Part shown: in pieces, positions 8,072 through 17,603 of the stretch
How positions within the stretch are numbered: the first letter of the stretch is position 1
Layout of the letters: every line of letters begins with the position of its first letter
Source: Deltaproteobacteria bacterium
GTDB taxonomy: Bacteria > Desulfobacterota > Binatia > UBA9968 > JAJDTQ01
Assembly: GCA_028818775.1 (NCBI GenBank)
Contig: JAPPNE010000104.1
Coordinates: forward strand, 1-53,392
Length of the DNA stretch: 53,392 nt
Direction: 5' to 3'
The notes under the pieces: model-generated
The model's input: only the letters and a program-made list of their open reading frames with translations
Told to the model about the DNA's origin: nothing
The model's database searches: none
Program-made: the position numbers and the translations under genes

Positions 8072-8941
8072 ATGAGCGGACTGGTCTGGGGGTTGTGCGG
8101 CGCCGGGCTGATCGGCGTTTCCGATTGCGTGGCGCGGGTGACGGCGAGCCGCGTCTCCCTGTCCGTGCTCATCGCGCTCATCATGATCGTTCCGTTCGCC
8201 GTCATGACGATCTGGTTCGCGGCGAGCGGCGGCTGGCCGGCATGGAACGCCTGGGGCTGGGGCGCCTCGGTTGTGTCCGGCCTGCTGAACGTCGCGGTGC
8301 TGGCCCTGCTGTTCCGCGCGCTGGTGCGGGGTCCGGTGACGGTGGCCTCCCCCGCCACGTCGAGCTTCACGGTGATGCTCGTGGCGTTGAACGTGCTGGC
8401 CGGCCATCCGTATCACTGGCTGCACGGGGTCGCGGCGTTGACGGTCTTCGGCGGAGTGGCGATGCTGGCCCAGCCCGAGCGGCCGGGGAAGGAGCACTAC
8501 GACCGCGCCTGGCTGCGCGTGACCGCGCTCCTGGGACTCGGCGCCGCCGTGACGGTGGCGCTGCGCATGTTCCTCGCACAGGAGGCCGGCACCGCGCTCG
8601 GCCCGGTCCCGGCGGTCTACCTGAACCGCGCCTTCGCTCTGGCGGGCTCGCTGGGCTTCATGGCCCTCCAACGGCGACAAGGTCCGCTGGCCTGGCCGCG
8701 CGGCACGACGTGGCCCCTCGTATTGTTGCAGGCGGTCCTGGAAACGGGGGCCCTGGGCCTGTTCCTGACCGGCTCCGCCGGCGGCGAACGCGTCGGCGCC
8801 GCCATCGGCTTCTCCTGCTTCGCCGCCGTCACCGCCGTCGCCGCGCGGATCTGGCTGGGGGACCGCATCGGCCTCCGGCGGCTATGCTGGATGGCCGTAG
8901 TCGCCGCCGGCGTGGCCACGGCCGCCGCCGCCACGCCGTGA
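8072..8941 (+). CDS. DMT superfamily (EamA-like) membrane transporter
   Basis: A 289-residue protein with about ten hydrophobic helices in two EamA-like halves, e.g. VLIALIMIVPFAVMTIWFA, VVSGLLNVAVLALLFRAL and the final WMAVVAAGVATAAAATP. The ATG at 8072 opens the first helix (SGLVWGLCGAGLIGVSDCVAR); the frame is open further upstream, but that stretch is not membrane-like. The family exports or imports small metabolites. The substrate is unknown. It stands alone, divergent from ubiD and convergent with the DtxR-family gene. Confidence 0.8.
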   Translation: MSGLVWGLCGAGLIGVSDCVARVTASRVSLSVLIALIMIVPFAVMTIWFAASGGWPAWNAWGWGASVVSGLLNVAVLALLFRALVRGPVTVASPATSSFTVMLVALNVLAGHPYHWLHGVAALTVFGGVAMLAQPERPGKEHYDRAWLRVTALLGLGAAVTVALRMFLAQEAGTALGPVPAVYLNRAFALAGSLGFMALQRRQGPLAWPRGTTWPLVLLQAVLETGALGLFLTGSAGGERVGAAIGFSCFAAVTAVAARIWLGDRIGLRRLCWMAVVAAGVATAAAATP

Positions 8942-9048
8942 GAACACTCGTCAGGTGCAAATCAAGCCATGTCAGTCGTCCAGTCGGTTCCGGCGCTTGG
9001 GTACAGACCCTCGGTGACTTGGCCGTCCCACCTGGCAACCAACTCCGG

Positions 9049-9714
9049 TCACTGCACGTAAATCTTCTTGGCGGCCTCAAGCCCGAGGACCACCTCGTCC
9101 TTGCCCACCCGCAGGCTGATGGTGCCGAGAGACGGGGCGACGTCGAGGATGCCGATGGTGGCGCCGGGGCGGACGTTGTGGTCGTACAGGAACGAGAGCA
9201 GCCGCTCGTCGCGCTCTCCGGTCTCTGTGATGCAGCGGAAGATGACCTCGGTGCCCGCTTCCGCCGTGTTGAGGGTGATCCACTGCCGGCGCGGCGAAGC
9301 CTCTCCCTTTACGGGTATGGGGTTGCCGTGGGGGCAGGTGGAAGGATTGTCGAGGATGGCGGCCAGGCGCTCCTCCACCACCGGCGAGATGGCGTGCTCC
9401 AGGTGGTGCGCCTCCTGGTGGGCCGTGACCCAGTCGAGGCCCAGCAGGTCGGTGAGGAGCCGCTCGGTGAGGAAGTGCCGGCGCAGGATGGCCTCGGCCA
9501 CATCCCGGCCCTTGGGGGTCAGGTAGATGTTCTTGCGCCGCTCCACGCGCACGAACTCTTCCTTCTCGAGCCGCCGCAGGGCGCTGAACATGGTCGAAGG
9601 CGTTACGCCGATGTCTTCCGCCACCCGCGCGGCGATGACCTGGTCGTTCTCCTCCGCCAAGCTGTAGATAGCCTTGAGATAGTCTTCGGTCGCTTCCGAG
9701 CGCTTTTCAGCCAC
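9049..9714 (-). CDS. DtxR/MntR family metal-dependent transcriptional repressor
   Basis: A 221-residue regulator: N-terminal winged helix (SEATEDYLKAIYSLAEENDQV, VTPSTMFSALRRLEKEEFV), a metal-binding dimerisation domain with HFLTERLL and the ExxH-rich AHQEAHHLEHAISP, and a C-terminal FeoA-like SH3 domain (RPGATIGILDVAPSLGTISL). Proteins of this family bind Fe2+ or Mn2+ and then repress uptake genes. I chose the GTG at 9714 (GAGG five bases upstream) over a GTG at 9783 that would overlap the bacterioferritin gene. It ends an iron operon (ferric-binding protein, bacterioferritin, regulator) and probably represses it in response to iron. Confidence 0.88.
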   Translation of the reverse strand: MAEKRSEATEDYLKAIYSLAEENDQVIAARVAEDIGVTPSTMFSALRRLEKEEFVRVERRKNIYLTPKGRDVAEAILRRHFLTERLLTDLLGLDWVTAHQEAHHLEHAISPVVEERLAAILDNPSTCPHGNPIPVKGEASPRRQWITLNTAEAGTEVIFRCITETGERDERLLSFLYDHNVRPGATIGILDVAPSLGTISLRVGKDEVVLGLEAAKKIYVQ

Positions 9715-9760
9715 GATAACCTCAACCGTGCGACGGGAGAACTGTTGCGCGGCCTCGTCC

Positions 9761-10255
9761 TCAGGCCGCGTCTCCGGCGCCACCGGTACTGTAGATCTGT
9801 TGCGCCAGGTAGTTCTCCTGGCCGACCTCCTCCATCAGGCGGAGTTGCGCTTCGATCCAGTCGGCGTGATTTTCCTCGTCCGCGAGAATCTGCTCCAGCA
9901 GCTCGCGACTCACGTGGTCCGCCTGTTCCTGGCATGTCGCGATGCTCTCCTGCAGCACCTTGATGGCTTCCACTTCCAGGCCGTGGTCGTTCTCGAACTG
10001 CTCCTTGACGGTTTTCCCCACCATGATCTTGTCGTAACCGGCAACGTTGGGAACCCCGTCCAGGATCAGGATGCGGTTGATGATCCGGTCCGCGTGCTCC
10101 ATCTCCTCGATGGATTCCTTGAAAATGACTTGGTCCAGGACCTGGTAGCCCCAGTTCCGGCACATGCGCGAATGCATGAAGTATTGGTTGATCCCGGTGA
10201 GCTCTTTCCGCAGAACGTCGTTGAGCGCCTTGAGGACCCTGGGGTCGCCTTTCAT
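9761..10255 (-). CDS. bfr: Bacterioferritin (haem-containing iron storage)
   Basis: A 164-residue ferritin that oxidises Fe2+ and stores it as ferrihydrite in a 24-subunit shell. The ATG at 10255 has GGAGG seven bases upstream. All E. coli Bfr functional residues align at the same numbers: ferroxidase ligands Glu18, Glu51, His54, Glu94, Glu127 and His130, and the haem axial ligand Met52 (EEMEHADR). The N-terminus MKGDPRVLKALN is typical. It lies between the ferric-binding protein and the DtxR-family gene, which fits iron storage under a shared control. Confidence 0.97.
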   Translation of the reverse strand: MKGDPRVLKALNDVLRKELTGINQYFMHSRMCRNWGYQVLDQVIFKESIEEMEHADRIINRILILDGVPNVAGYDKIMVGKTVKEQFENDHGLEVEAIKVLQESIATCQEQADHVSRELLEQILADEENHADWIEAQLRLMEEVGQENYLAQQIYSTGGAGDAA

Positions 10256-10311
10256 GTGTTTTCCTCCTCCGCAAATGGGGTTCACCGCTCACTTTAGCGG
10301 GAAACACATCT

Positions 10312-11346
10312 CTACGGTATCCCCACGCGGTCGAAGATTCGGATGGCGGTCGCGCGGTTCCTGGCGACCTTGGTCATGTCGATGTCGTCAGCCTTGAACC
10401 TGCCCCACGATTCCACAAGGCCGGACCAGGGCACGCCGGGCTTGACCGGATACTCGAAGTTCTGCTCCGCGTACATCTTCTGGGCCAGGTCGTCGCTCAG
10501 GAATTCCAGCAGCTTGACGGCGTTGTCCTTCCGCTGCGCGTGCCTGGTGACGCCGGCGCCGCTGATGTTCATGTGGGCGCCGCGGCCCTTCTGGTTGGGG
10601 AAGAAGACGAACACGGACTCGGCCCACGCGATCTGCTTCTCGTTGGTGAGCATCTTGCCCATGTAGTAGGTGTTGCCGAGGGCCAGGTCGCATTCGCCCG
10701 CGAAGACCGCCTTGACCTGCGCGCGGTCATTTCCCTGAGGCTTGCGCGCCAGGTTGGCCTTCAGTCCCCGAGCCCATTCCTCGGCCTTGGCCTCGCCGTG
10801 GTGCGCCACGAGGGACGCGAGCAGGGCCACGTTGTAGACGTGCTGCGACGAACGGATGCAGATGCGGCCCTTCCACTTGGGATCGACCAGGGCCTCGTAG
10901 GTGGAAAGGTCGCCGGGCTTCACGCGTTCCCTGGAGGCGTAGACGACGCGGGCGCGCCTCGTGAGGGCGTACCACAGGCCCGACGGGTCCCGGTCGTGCG
11001 ACGGAATGTTCGCCATGAGCTTCTTCGACTTCACCGGCTGCAGGACGTCCGCTTCCACGGCGTCGTTGATCCGCCCGATGTCCACGGTCAGGATCATGTC
11101 GGCGGGGCTGTTCCGGCCCTCGCGCTTGAGGCGTTCGATCATTCCCTTGGGCGCGAACACGACGTTGGTCTTGATGCCGGTCTGTTGGGTGAAGGCGTTC
11201 AGCATCGGCTTGATCAGGAACGGCTGCCGGTAGGAGTAGATGTTGACCTCGCCGTCCGCGACGGCGGTCCCCGCGACACCCATGGAGAGGCCGACGATGG
11301 CCGCCAAGGACACCAGCATCCTGTTCGCCAACTGTCTTCCTGCCAT
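10312..11346 (-). CDS. Periplasmic ferric iron-binding protein (FutA/FbpA-like)
   Basis: A 344-residue extracytoplasmic solute-binding protein of the Fe(III) transporter type. It has a signal peptide (residues about 1-31, SLAAIVGLSMGVAGTAVA) and then VNIYSYRQPFLIKPMLNAFTQQTGI. Two tyrosine-rich sites, NIYSYR and GNTYYMGKM, are the usual ferric-ion ligands. Other family marks are GLWYALTRRARVVYAS and AGVTRHAQRKDNAVKLLEFL. No permease or ATPase partner is adjacent, so it must work with a transporter encoded elsewhere. It leads the operon with bfr and the DtxR-family gene, and is divergent from the ABC exporter at 11575. Confidence 0.9.
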   Translation of the reverse strand: MAGRQLANRMLVSLAAIVGLSMGVAGTAVADGEVNIYSYRQPFLIKPMLNAFTQQTGIKTNVVFAPKGMIERLKREGRNSPADMILTVDIGRINDAVEADVLQPVKSKKLMANIPSHDRDPSGLWYALTRRARVVYASRERVKPGDLSTYEALVDPKWKGRICIRSSQHVYNVALLASLVAHHGEAKAEEWARGLKANLARKPQGNDRAQVKAVFAGECDLALGNTYYMGKMLTNEKQIAWAESVFVFFPNQKGRGAHMNISGAGVTRHAQRKDNAVKLLEFLSDDLAQKMYAEQNFEYPVKPGVPWSGLVESWGRFKADDIDMTKVARNRATAIRIFDRVGIP

Positions 11347-11413
11347 TGATTAGGTCTCCCTTCGCGATATATTTCCGGCCTCCATACTCCAAATATCTCT
11401 TTAGTGCAATAGC

Positions 11414-11452
11414 AAAAGTTTGTTTGACCTAATTTTTTCTTTTGCCTATAAA
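11414..11452 (+). promoter_or_regulatory. Strong promoter for the ABC exporter operon overlapping a degenerate DtxR-type box
   Basis: On the plus strand TTGACC (11424-11429), a 17-base T-rich spacer and TATAAA (11447-11452) form a near-consensus sigma70 promoter facing the exporter gene. Positions 11414-11432 match the palindromic DtxR/IdeR consensus (TTAGGTTAGSCTAACCTAA) at 12 of 19 bases and cover the -35. The site also lies upstream of the divergent ferric-binding gene, so a DtxR-family protein could control both. The promoter is well supported; the operator is tentative. Confidence 0.55.
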
Positions 11453-11574
11453 CGCCAGGGTGGTCACGCCATCACGACGGCCATGCGCGGGTGGGCCTTG
11501 GTGTTGGCCCGGCTGGCTTGTATTCCCGGCGGCGACCTTCTAATTTCCTGGAACAGACGGAGACGAATGTCCTC

Positions 11575-14500
11575 ATGTACCTCGACCGGCGACTGCTGAC
11601 CCACACCCGCGGCGTGCGCGTGCGCATCGCCGCCGCCGTCGTGCTCGGCCTGTGCGCCGTGGCCGCGGGCATCTCGCGGCTGGCGTTCTCCGGGCTGGTC
11701 ATCGCCGGCGTGCTCACCGGGCGGCCGTTCTCGTCGTTGATCCCCTACCTCGGGGCCGTGGCCGGCTTCATCGCGCTGCGCGCGGTGTTCCAGTACCTGC
11801 GCGACGTGGTGAGCCAGGAAACGGCGGCGCGGGTCAAGAACACGCTCCACGGCAAGCTCTACGGGCACGCCCTCGACTTGGGACCCGGCCACTTCAACCA
11901 GGAGCGCACCGGCGACGTGCTGCTGTCCCTGGGCGAAGGGGTGGAGCGGCTCCAGGTCTTCTACGGCCAGTTCCTGCCGCAGATGGTGGTGGCCGCGGTG
12001 GCGCCGGTGCTGATCTTCTTCCTCATGGCCTCCTTCGACGTGGTCATCGGGATCATCTTCGTGGTCTTCGCGCTGATCACGCTGGTGACCACGCCGCTGT
12101 TCATGGTCTACAACGAAGAGACCAGCCGGCGCCGGCGCGCGTCCTACGGCGCCTTCAGCGCCGACTTCCTGGACAGCATCCAGGGCATCGCCACCCTCAA
12201 GATCTTCGGCCGGAGCCGCGCCCAGGGCGCGCGCCTCGCCGAGCGCGCGCGCCACCTCTACCGCACCACCATGGGGGTGCTGGCGGTCAACATGGTGTCC
12301 GTGGGCATCACCACCTTCGGCATCCTCGGCGGCACCGCCTGCGCCCTGGGCTGGGGCGCGCTCAAGGTGAGCGCGGGCGAGCTGGAGCTGCGCTCGCTCA
12401 TCGTCATCCTGCTGATGGGCGCGGAGATCTTCCGCCCCATGCGCGAGCTGATGGTCCTTTACCACCAGGGCATCGACGCCATGGCCTCGGCCGAAGGCAT
12501 CTTCAAGCTGCTGGAGGCGCCGGTGACGGTGCGCGCGCCCGAGCCCGCCGAGGCCGCCACCGAGACGGCCTTCTCTCCCGAGGTCCGCTTCGAGGACGTC
12601 CACTTCGCGTACCGGGAAGGCGCCCGGCCCGCGCTCCGGGGCGTCTCATTCGATCTCCGCCCCGGCGAGAAGCTCGGCGTGGTGGGCCCCAGCGGCGCCG
12701 GGAAGTCCACCTTGGTGAACCTGATGCTGCGCTTCGGCGACCCGCAGGAGGGGCGCGTGCTCCTGGGCGGGCGCGACATCCGCGCCGTCCCGCTGCCCGT
12801 GCTGCGCCGGCACATCGCCGTGGTGGCCCAGGACATGTACCTCTTCTACGGCACCATCGCCGACAATCTGCGCATGGCCCGGCCGGAGGCGACGCCGGAA
12901 GAGATCGAGGCGGCGGCGCGCGCGGCCAACATCCACGACTTCATCGCGGGGCTGCCCCAGGGCTACGACACCGTGGTGGGCGAGCGCGGCGCGCGCCTGT
13001 CCGGCGGCGAGCGCCAGCGCATCGCCATCGCCCGGGCGATCCTCAAGGACGCGCCCATCCTGGTGCTCGACGAGGCGTTGTCCAGCGTGGACGCCCAGAG
13101 CGAGGCGGTGATCAACGAGGCCCTGCGCAAGCTCATGGAGGGGCGCACCACGCTGATCATCGCGCACCGCCTGTCGAGCGTCATCCACGCCGACCGCATC
13201 CTGGTGCTGGAACGCGGGCAGGTGGCGGAGACCGGCGGCCACGCGGAGCTCTTGGCGGGCGGCGGCACCTACGCCCGGCTCATGGCGGCCCAGGCCCACG
13301 CGGGCGGCGCCGAGGCGCTGGAGGAGCAGGAGACGTCGGCCGAGGAGCCGGACACGGTGGAAACCGAGCCCGCCGCCGTCCCGGTGTCCGGGGACGCGCG
13401 CGCCGCGGCGCCGCTTTCCGCCTTCACCGTGCTGCGCAGGCTGGGGGCGCTGGTGCGCCCGTTGCTGCGCAAGGTGGCGGTGTCGTTCTCGGCCGGGGTG
13501 CTGTTCCAGGCGTCGGTGGTCGGCGCGGGCGCGGCCAGCGCGCTGCTGGTGGGGCAGCTCATCGCGGGCGAGAGCATCGTCTTCCACCTGGTCGTGCTGG
13601 GGGCGGTGGTGACGCTGGCGTCGGTGCTGTCCTGGGCCGACTGCTGGCTGCCCCACGACCTCGCCTACCAGCTCCTGGCCGAGATGCGCATCGACTTCTA
13701 CGACACCCTGGACCCGCTGGCGCCCGCGTACCTGTCGCGGCGCCGCTCCGGCGACCTGGTGAGCATCGCCGGCGGCGACGTGGAGACCGTGGAACTGTTC
13801 TTCGCCCACACCATCTCCCCGGCCTTCATCGCCGTGGTGGTACCCGTGGGCATCCTCACCGTGCTGGGCCTGGTGGCGTGGCCGCTGATGCTGGCGCTGG
13901 CGCCCTTCCTGGTGCTGCTGGCGCTGTCGCCGTTCATGGCGCAGAAGCGCTCGGACAAGCTGGGGGGCGCGGTGCGCCGGGAGCTGGGACAGCTCAACGC
14001 CCACCTGGTGGACAGCATCCAGGGCATGCGCGAGATCGTCGCCTTCGGCCACGAGAAGCGCCAGCTCGCGTCGGTGCTGGCCAACAGCCTGAAGCTCGCC
14101 CGGGCGCAGCTCGCGTTCCACCGGGACCAGGCGGTGCAGGCGAGCCTGAACGAGGCGGTGACCGGCATCGGCGCCCTGGCCGTGCTTGGCACCGGCGTGT
14201 ACCTGGTGGGCCAGCTCCAGATGGAGCGGGCGCTGCTGCCGCTGGCCAGCGTGCTGGCGCTCCTGGCCTTCGGCCCCATCACCGACATCGCGCGCACGTT
14301 CAAGGAGCTGATGGAGACGCTGGAGTCCGGGCGGCGCGTGTTCGCGGTGAAGGACGAGCCGGTGCCGGTGCGGGACGGCGCCGGCGTGCCCGTGCTCGCG
14401 GCCAACGGCCACACGCCGCCGGCCATCCGTTTCGACCATGTGAACTTCGGCTACGACGCCGGCAACGGCCTGGCGCTGCGGGACGTGTGCCTGGACGTGG

Positions 14501-15177
14501 AGCCGGGCCAGACCATGGCGCTGGTGGGGCCGTCCGGCGCGGGCAAGAGCACCTGCGCGCACCTGCTGCTGCGCTTCTGGGACCCGGCCGGCGGCACCGT
14601 GAGGCTGGCCGACCGGGACCTGCGGGACTTCACCCTGGATCACCTGCGGGCGCAGGTCTCCCTGGTGTCCCAGGACACCTATCTCTTCAACACCTCGCTA
14701 CGCGACAACCTGCGGCTGGGGGCGCCGGAGGCCTCCCAGGAGCAGGTGGAAGAGGCCGCGCGCCTGGCCCACATCCACAACTTCATCGCGCGCCTGCCCG
14801 AGGGCTACGACACCGTGGTGGGCGAGCGCGGCGTGCAGCTCTCCGGCGGCCAGCGGCAGCGCATCGCCATCGCCCGGGCGCTGCTCAAGGACGCCCCGGT
14901 GCTGGTCCTGGACGAGGCCACGTCGCACCTCGACGCCATCAACGAGGAGCTGATCCAGCAGGCGCTCGCCGAGCTGGTGCAGGGCCGCACCACCCTCGTC
15001 ATCGCCCACCGCCTGTCCACCATCCGCGACGCCGACCGCATCGTCGTGCTCGACTCCGGCGCCATCGCCGAGCAGGGCACCCACGACGACCTGCTGCGCG
15101 CCAACGGCCTCTACGCCAACCTGGTCATGACCCAACTCGTCAGCGCCGCCGAGCCGGCGCGGATGGAAGGAGTATGA
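11575..15177 (+). CDS. Fused full-length ABC exporter (CydDC-like, TMD-NBD-TMD-NBD)
   Basis: A 1200-residue single-chain exporter made of two half-transporters. Half one has six helices, Walker [10 protein letters not shown], signature [15 protein letters not shown], Walker [10 protein letters not shown] and switch IIAHRLSSV. An acidic linker follows, then half two with [33 protein letters not shown] and VIAHRLSTI. The first half shows CydD-like features ([32 protein letters not shown]). CydDC exports thiols or haem-related compounds needed for cytochrome assembly, normally as two proteins. The first Walker B continues ALSSVD, the second ATSHLD, so both ATP sites look competent. The start is ATG 11575. 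The next gene begins directly after its stop, so a functional link is likely. The exact substrate is unknown. Confidence 0.85.
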   Translation: MYLDRRLLTHTRGVRVRIAAAVVLGLCAVAAGISRLAFSGLVIAGVLTGRPFSSLIPYLGAVAGFIALRAVFQYLRDVVSQETAARVKNTLHGKLYGHALDLGPGHFNQERTGDVLLSLGEGVERLQVFYGQFLPQMVVAAVAPVLIFFLMASFDVVIGIIFVVFALITLVTTPLFMVYNEETSRRRRASYGAFSADFLDSIQGIATLKIFGRSRAQGARLAERARHLYRTTMGVLAVNMVSVGITTFGILGGTACALGWGALKVSAGELELRSLIVILLMGAEIFRPMRELMVLYHQGIDAMASAEGIFKLLEAPVTVRAPEPAEAATETAFSPEVRFEDVHFAYREGARPALRGVSFDLRPGEKLGVVGPSGAGKSTLVNLMLRFGDPQEGRVLLGGRDIRAVPLPVLRRHIAVVAQDMYLFYGTIADNLRMARPEATPEEIEAAARAANIHDFIAGLPQGYDTVVGERGARLSGGERQRIAIARAILKDAPILVLDEALSSVDAQSEAVINEALRKLMEGRTTLIIAHRLSSVIHADRILVLERGQVAETGGHAELLAGGGTYARLMAAQAHAGGAEALEEQETSAEEPDTVETEPAAVPVSGDARAAAPLSAFTVLRRLGALVRPLLRKVAVSFSAGVLFQASVVGAGAASALLVGQLIAGESIVFHLVVLGAVVTLASVLSWADCWLPHDLAYQLLAEMRIDFYDTLDPLAPAYLSRRRSGDLVSIAGGDVETVELFFAHTISPAFIAVVVPVGILTVLGLVAWPLMLALAPFLVLLALSPFMAQKRSDKLGGAVRRELGQLNAHLVDSIQGMREIVAFGHEKRQLASVLANSLKLARAQLAFHRDQAVQASLNEAVTGIGALAVLGTGVYLVGQLQMERALLPLASVLALLAFGPITDIARTFKELMETLESGRRVFAVKDEPVPVRDGAGVPVLAANGHTPPAIRFDHVNFGYDAGNGLALRDVCLDVEPGQTMALVGPSGAGKSTCAHLLLRFWDPAGGTVRLADRDLRDFTLDHLRAQVSLVSQDTYLFNTSLRDNLRLGAPEASQEQVEEAARLAHIHNFIARLPEGYDTVVGERGVQLSGGQRQRIAIARALLKDAPVLVLDEATSHLDAINEELIQQALAELVQGRTTLVIAHRLSTIRDADRIVVLDSGAIAEQGTHDDLLRANGLYANLVMTQLVSAAEPARMEGV

Positions 15178-16200
15178 ATGATGTTGTCTCTGCGGCAGTC
15201 CCGTCTTTTGTTCCGTCGTGCCCGCTTCGTCCCGAGGCCTTTCCACGCGTTGCTCGTCGCCATGCTGCTGGCGCTCCCCGCCGCGCTCCACGCCGCCTCC
15301 CCGCGCGTGGTCACCACCGTGGCGCCCATCACCAGCATCGTCGAGAACGTCGCCGGGGATCGGGCCGAGGTCACCGGCATCGTCCCCGAAGGGGTGAACT
15401 CCCACACGTTCCGGCCGGTGCCGTCCGACGCCCGCATCATGGCGCGGGCGGACCTCATCATCCTGAACGGCCTCTACCTGGAGATCCCCACGCTGAAGCT
15501 GGCGCGCGCCAACAAGCGCGCGGACACGCCCATCCTGATGCTGGCCGACCGCACCCTGGCCGAGAAGGACTACGTCTTCGACTTCAGCTTCCCCAAGGAT
15601 CAGGGCCATCCCAACCCGCACCTGTGGCCCGACCCCGCGCACGTGATGACTTACGCACGCCTAGTACGCGACGCCCTGATCGCGGCCGACCCGGCGGGCC
15701 GCGCGGTGTACGAGGCCAACGCGGAGCGCTACCTGGCCCAGCTCGATGCCCTCGACAAGGCCATCGCAGCAGCCGTGGCCACCGTGCCGGAGCGCAACCG
15801 CCGGCTCCTCACCTACCACGACTCCTGGCCCTACTTCGCCAAGCGCTACGGCTTCACGGTCATCGGCGCGGTGCAGCCCTCGAGCTTCGCCGAGCCGAGC
15901 CCGCGCGAGGTGGCCCGGCTCATCGACCAACTGAACACGGAGCGGGTGCCCGCGGTGTTCGGCTCCGAGGTGTTCCCGAGCCCGGTGCTCCAGCAGATCG
16001 CCCGGGAGGCGGAGACCCGGTTCATCGACAGCCTGCGGGACGACGACCTCCCCGGTGAGCCCGGCGAAGCCGTCCACTCGTACACCGGCATGATGCTGTC
16101 CAACATCCGCACCATCGTCACCGCCCTGGGCGGCACCGCCGCCGCCCTCGACGCCGTCGACCCGGCGCCGGTGGCCGGGCATCACGCGCGCTACCGGTAG
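15178..16200 (+). CDS. Metal-binding protein of the TroA/ZnuA type (Mn/Zn/Fe ABC importer)
   Basis: A 340-residue cluster A-I solute-binding protein. The signal sequence is long and Arg-rich at the start (FHALLVAMLLALPAALHAAS). The metal ligand histidines are visible: His76 (NSHTFRP), His148 (NPHLW) and His214 (YHDSW), with a late acidic ligand near FIDSLRDDD. There is no His-rich loop, unlike the znuA at 217. The ATG directly follows the exporter stop and uses an AAGGAG inside the exporter's last codons, so translation is coupled. Its ATPase and permease partners are probably the genes at 17604 and 18585, from which an amidohydrolase gene now separates it. Confidence 0.9.
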   Translation: MMLSLRQSRLLFRRARFVPRPFHALLVAMLLALPAALHAASPRVVTTVAPITSIVENVAGDRAEVTGIVPEGVNSHTFRPVPSDARIMARADLIILNGLYLEIPTLKLARANKRADTPILMLADRTLAEKDYVFDFSFPKDQGHPNPHLWPDPAHVMTYARLVRDALIAADPAGRAVYEANAERYLAQLDALDKAIAAAVATVPERNRRLLTYHDSWPYFAKRYGFTVIGAVQPSSFAEPSPREVARLIDQLNTERVPAVFGSEVFPSPVLQQIAREAETRFIDSLRDDDLPGEPGEAVHSYTGMMLSNIRTIVTALGGTAAALDAVDPAPVAGHHARYR

Positions 16201-16204
16201 AAAA

Positions 16205-16391
16205 ATGGCGTCCTTCGACTTCGCTACGCTACGCTCAGGACGAACGGGGTTGACATTATCTGCAACACCAGGACAACCGAAGTTGCTTCACCAAGCCTGT
16301 CCTGATTTCGAAGGCGCAGCTCAAACGGTTGCAGGAGCCCCTTTCAACCCGTTCGCCCTGAGCGTAGCGTAGCGAAGTCGAAGGGCGCCAT
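16205..16391. repeat. REP-like inverted repeat (family A) with a long central loop
   Basis: Inverted arms at about 16205-16246 and 16355-16391 carry the family core. The central segment of about 110 bases is not repeated elsewhere in the window. The element fills the gap between the metal-binding protein and the amidohydrolase and splits the metal importer gene set. Confidence 0.85.
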
Positions 16392-16419
16392 CCTTCCTGG
16401 AAAGAAAGGAACGAATCCC

Positions 16420-17451
16420 ATGATCAACGTAGACTACCCCATCATCGACGGCGACGGGCATGTGGTGGAGCCGGACAAGGAGATGGCCCAGTACCTGCCG
16501 GAGCGGTTCCGGCGTATTCCGGGGAACCGCGATTACTCGCTGTTTCCCCAGGACGCCTGGGCCTTCGGCGTGGTGGACCCGCACAAGCAGGACGTGCCGG
16601 ACGCGGCCATGTGGCTGAGCTTCCTGGACGAGGCCGGCATCAGCGCCACCGTGCTCTACCCGAGCAACGCCGCGGCCGTGGGCATGGTGCGCCGGGTGGA
16701 GTGGTCGGTGGACCTCGCGCGGGCGTACAACGACTGGCTCCACGACAAGTTCATGCGGCAGAGCGAGCGCCTGCTGGGAGTCGCGTTGCTGCCGGTGCAC
16801 GACGTCGGCGCCTGCGTCACCGAGCTGCGCCGCTGCGTGGGCGAGTTGGGCTTCGTCGGCGCCATCCTGCCGTCCATCTCGTCGCCGCTCATGGCCTACG
16901 GCAACCCGGAGTTCGATCCCATCTTCGCCACCGCCAACGAGCTGGACACCATGGTGGCGATCCACGGCGGCTTCGTGGGCGCACACAACTTCGCCGACCC
17001 GCTGCGCACCTACCGCGAGGTCCGCTCCCTCAAGCACGTGGTGCCGCTCATGAGCCACGCCACCAGCATGATCTCCCAGGGTGTGTTCGACCGCTACCCG
17101 AACCTGCGGGTGGCCTACCTGGAGGCCGGCTGCGGCTGGGTGCCCTACCTGATGGACGTGCTCGACGAGCAGTTCGAGCGCAAGGGCGCCGGCGACCTCA
17201 AGCGCAAGCCCAGCGAGTACCTGATGGACCCCAACGTCTACTTCTCCTTCGAGATCGAGGAACGGACCCTGCCCTTCTTCATCCAGCTCCTCGGCGACGA
17301 AAAGCTCGTGTGGCCCTCCGACTACCCGCACGAGCGCCCGCGCGCCGAGTTCTTCGGCGACCTCCCGGCGTTCTTCGCCCGCGAGGACGTCTCCGCCGAA
17401 TCGAAGCGCAAGATCCTGTCGGAGAACCCGAAGCGGCTGTACAGGATTTGA
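16420..17451 (+). CDS. Amidohydrolase 2 family metal-dependent hydrolase/decarboxylase
   Basis: A 343-residue TIM-barrel enzyme of the amidohydrolase-2 (ACMSD-like) group, which hydrolyses or decarboxylates small organic acids with a divalent metal. Visible motifs are the N-terminal metal site in IIDGDGHVVEP, a mid-barrel histidine in MVAIHGG, LEAGCGWVPYLMDVLDE, and the catalytic aspartate in WPSDYPH. Length is typical. It lies between metal uptake genes on the same strand with REP-like repeats on both sides, so it may be a later arrival and need not share their function. The substrate is unknown. Confidence 0.85.
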   Translation: MINVDYPIIDGDGHVVEPDKEMAQYLPERFRRIPGNRDYSLFPQDAWAFGVVDPHKQDVPDAAMWLSFLDEAGISATVLYPSNAAAVGMVRRVEWSVDLARAYNDWLHDKFMRQSERLLGVALLPVHDVGACVTELRRCVGELGFVGAILPSISSPLMAYGNPEFDPIFATANELDTMVAIHGGFVGAHNFADPLRTYREVRSLKHVVPLMSHATSMISQGVFDRYPNLRVAYLEAGCGWVPYLMDVLDEQFERKGAGDLKRKPSEYLMDPNVYFSFEIEERTLPFFIQLLGDEKLVWPSDYPHERPRAEFFGDLPAFFAREDVSAESKRKILSENPKRLYRI

Positions 17452-17466
17452 GGGGCGTTTTTTGAA

Positions 17467-17518
17467 ATGGCGTCCTTCGACTTCGCTCGGCAGACCTCGC
17501 TACGCTCAGGACGAACGG
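17467..17518 (+). repeat. Single REP-like arm (family A)
   Basis: One arm of the family, of the longer subtype with an extra TCGGCAGACC segment inside the core, lies just downstream of the amidohydrolase stop. No inverted partner is present. The remaining bases up to 17603 show nothing clear. Confidence 0.85.
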
Positions 17519-17603
17519 TGGTGGTAGGCTGCGATCGAACCGTGGTGGTACGACAACGTCCATTGAACGTAAACTCGCGAAGTCTTGGACAGGCAGAGAA
17601 GCA

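Noticed and set aside
5795..8680. 961-codon minus-strand frame continuing upstream of SCO
   Set aside because: Only the last 206 codons are SCO-like. The rest overlaps ubiD and the DMT gene in a wrong frame.
8942..9048. Gap between the convergent DMT and DtxR-family genes
   Set aside because: No hairpin with a T-run, repeat or small gene was found.
10277..10311. Small CCGCT/AGCGG hairpin between bfr and the ferric-binding gene as a terminator
   Set aside because: The stem is five bases without a T-run, and the genes appear to be one operon.
11652..16058. 1468-codon plus-strand frame
   Set aside because: It is the shifted frame of the ABC exporter and metal-binding protein, and its composition is Arg/Gly/Pro-rich without motifs.
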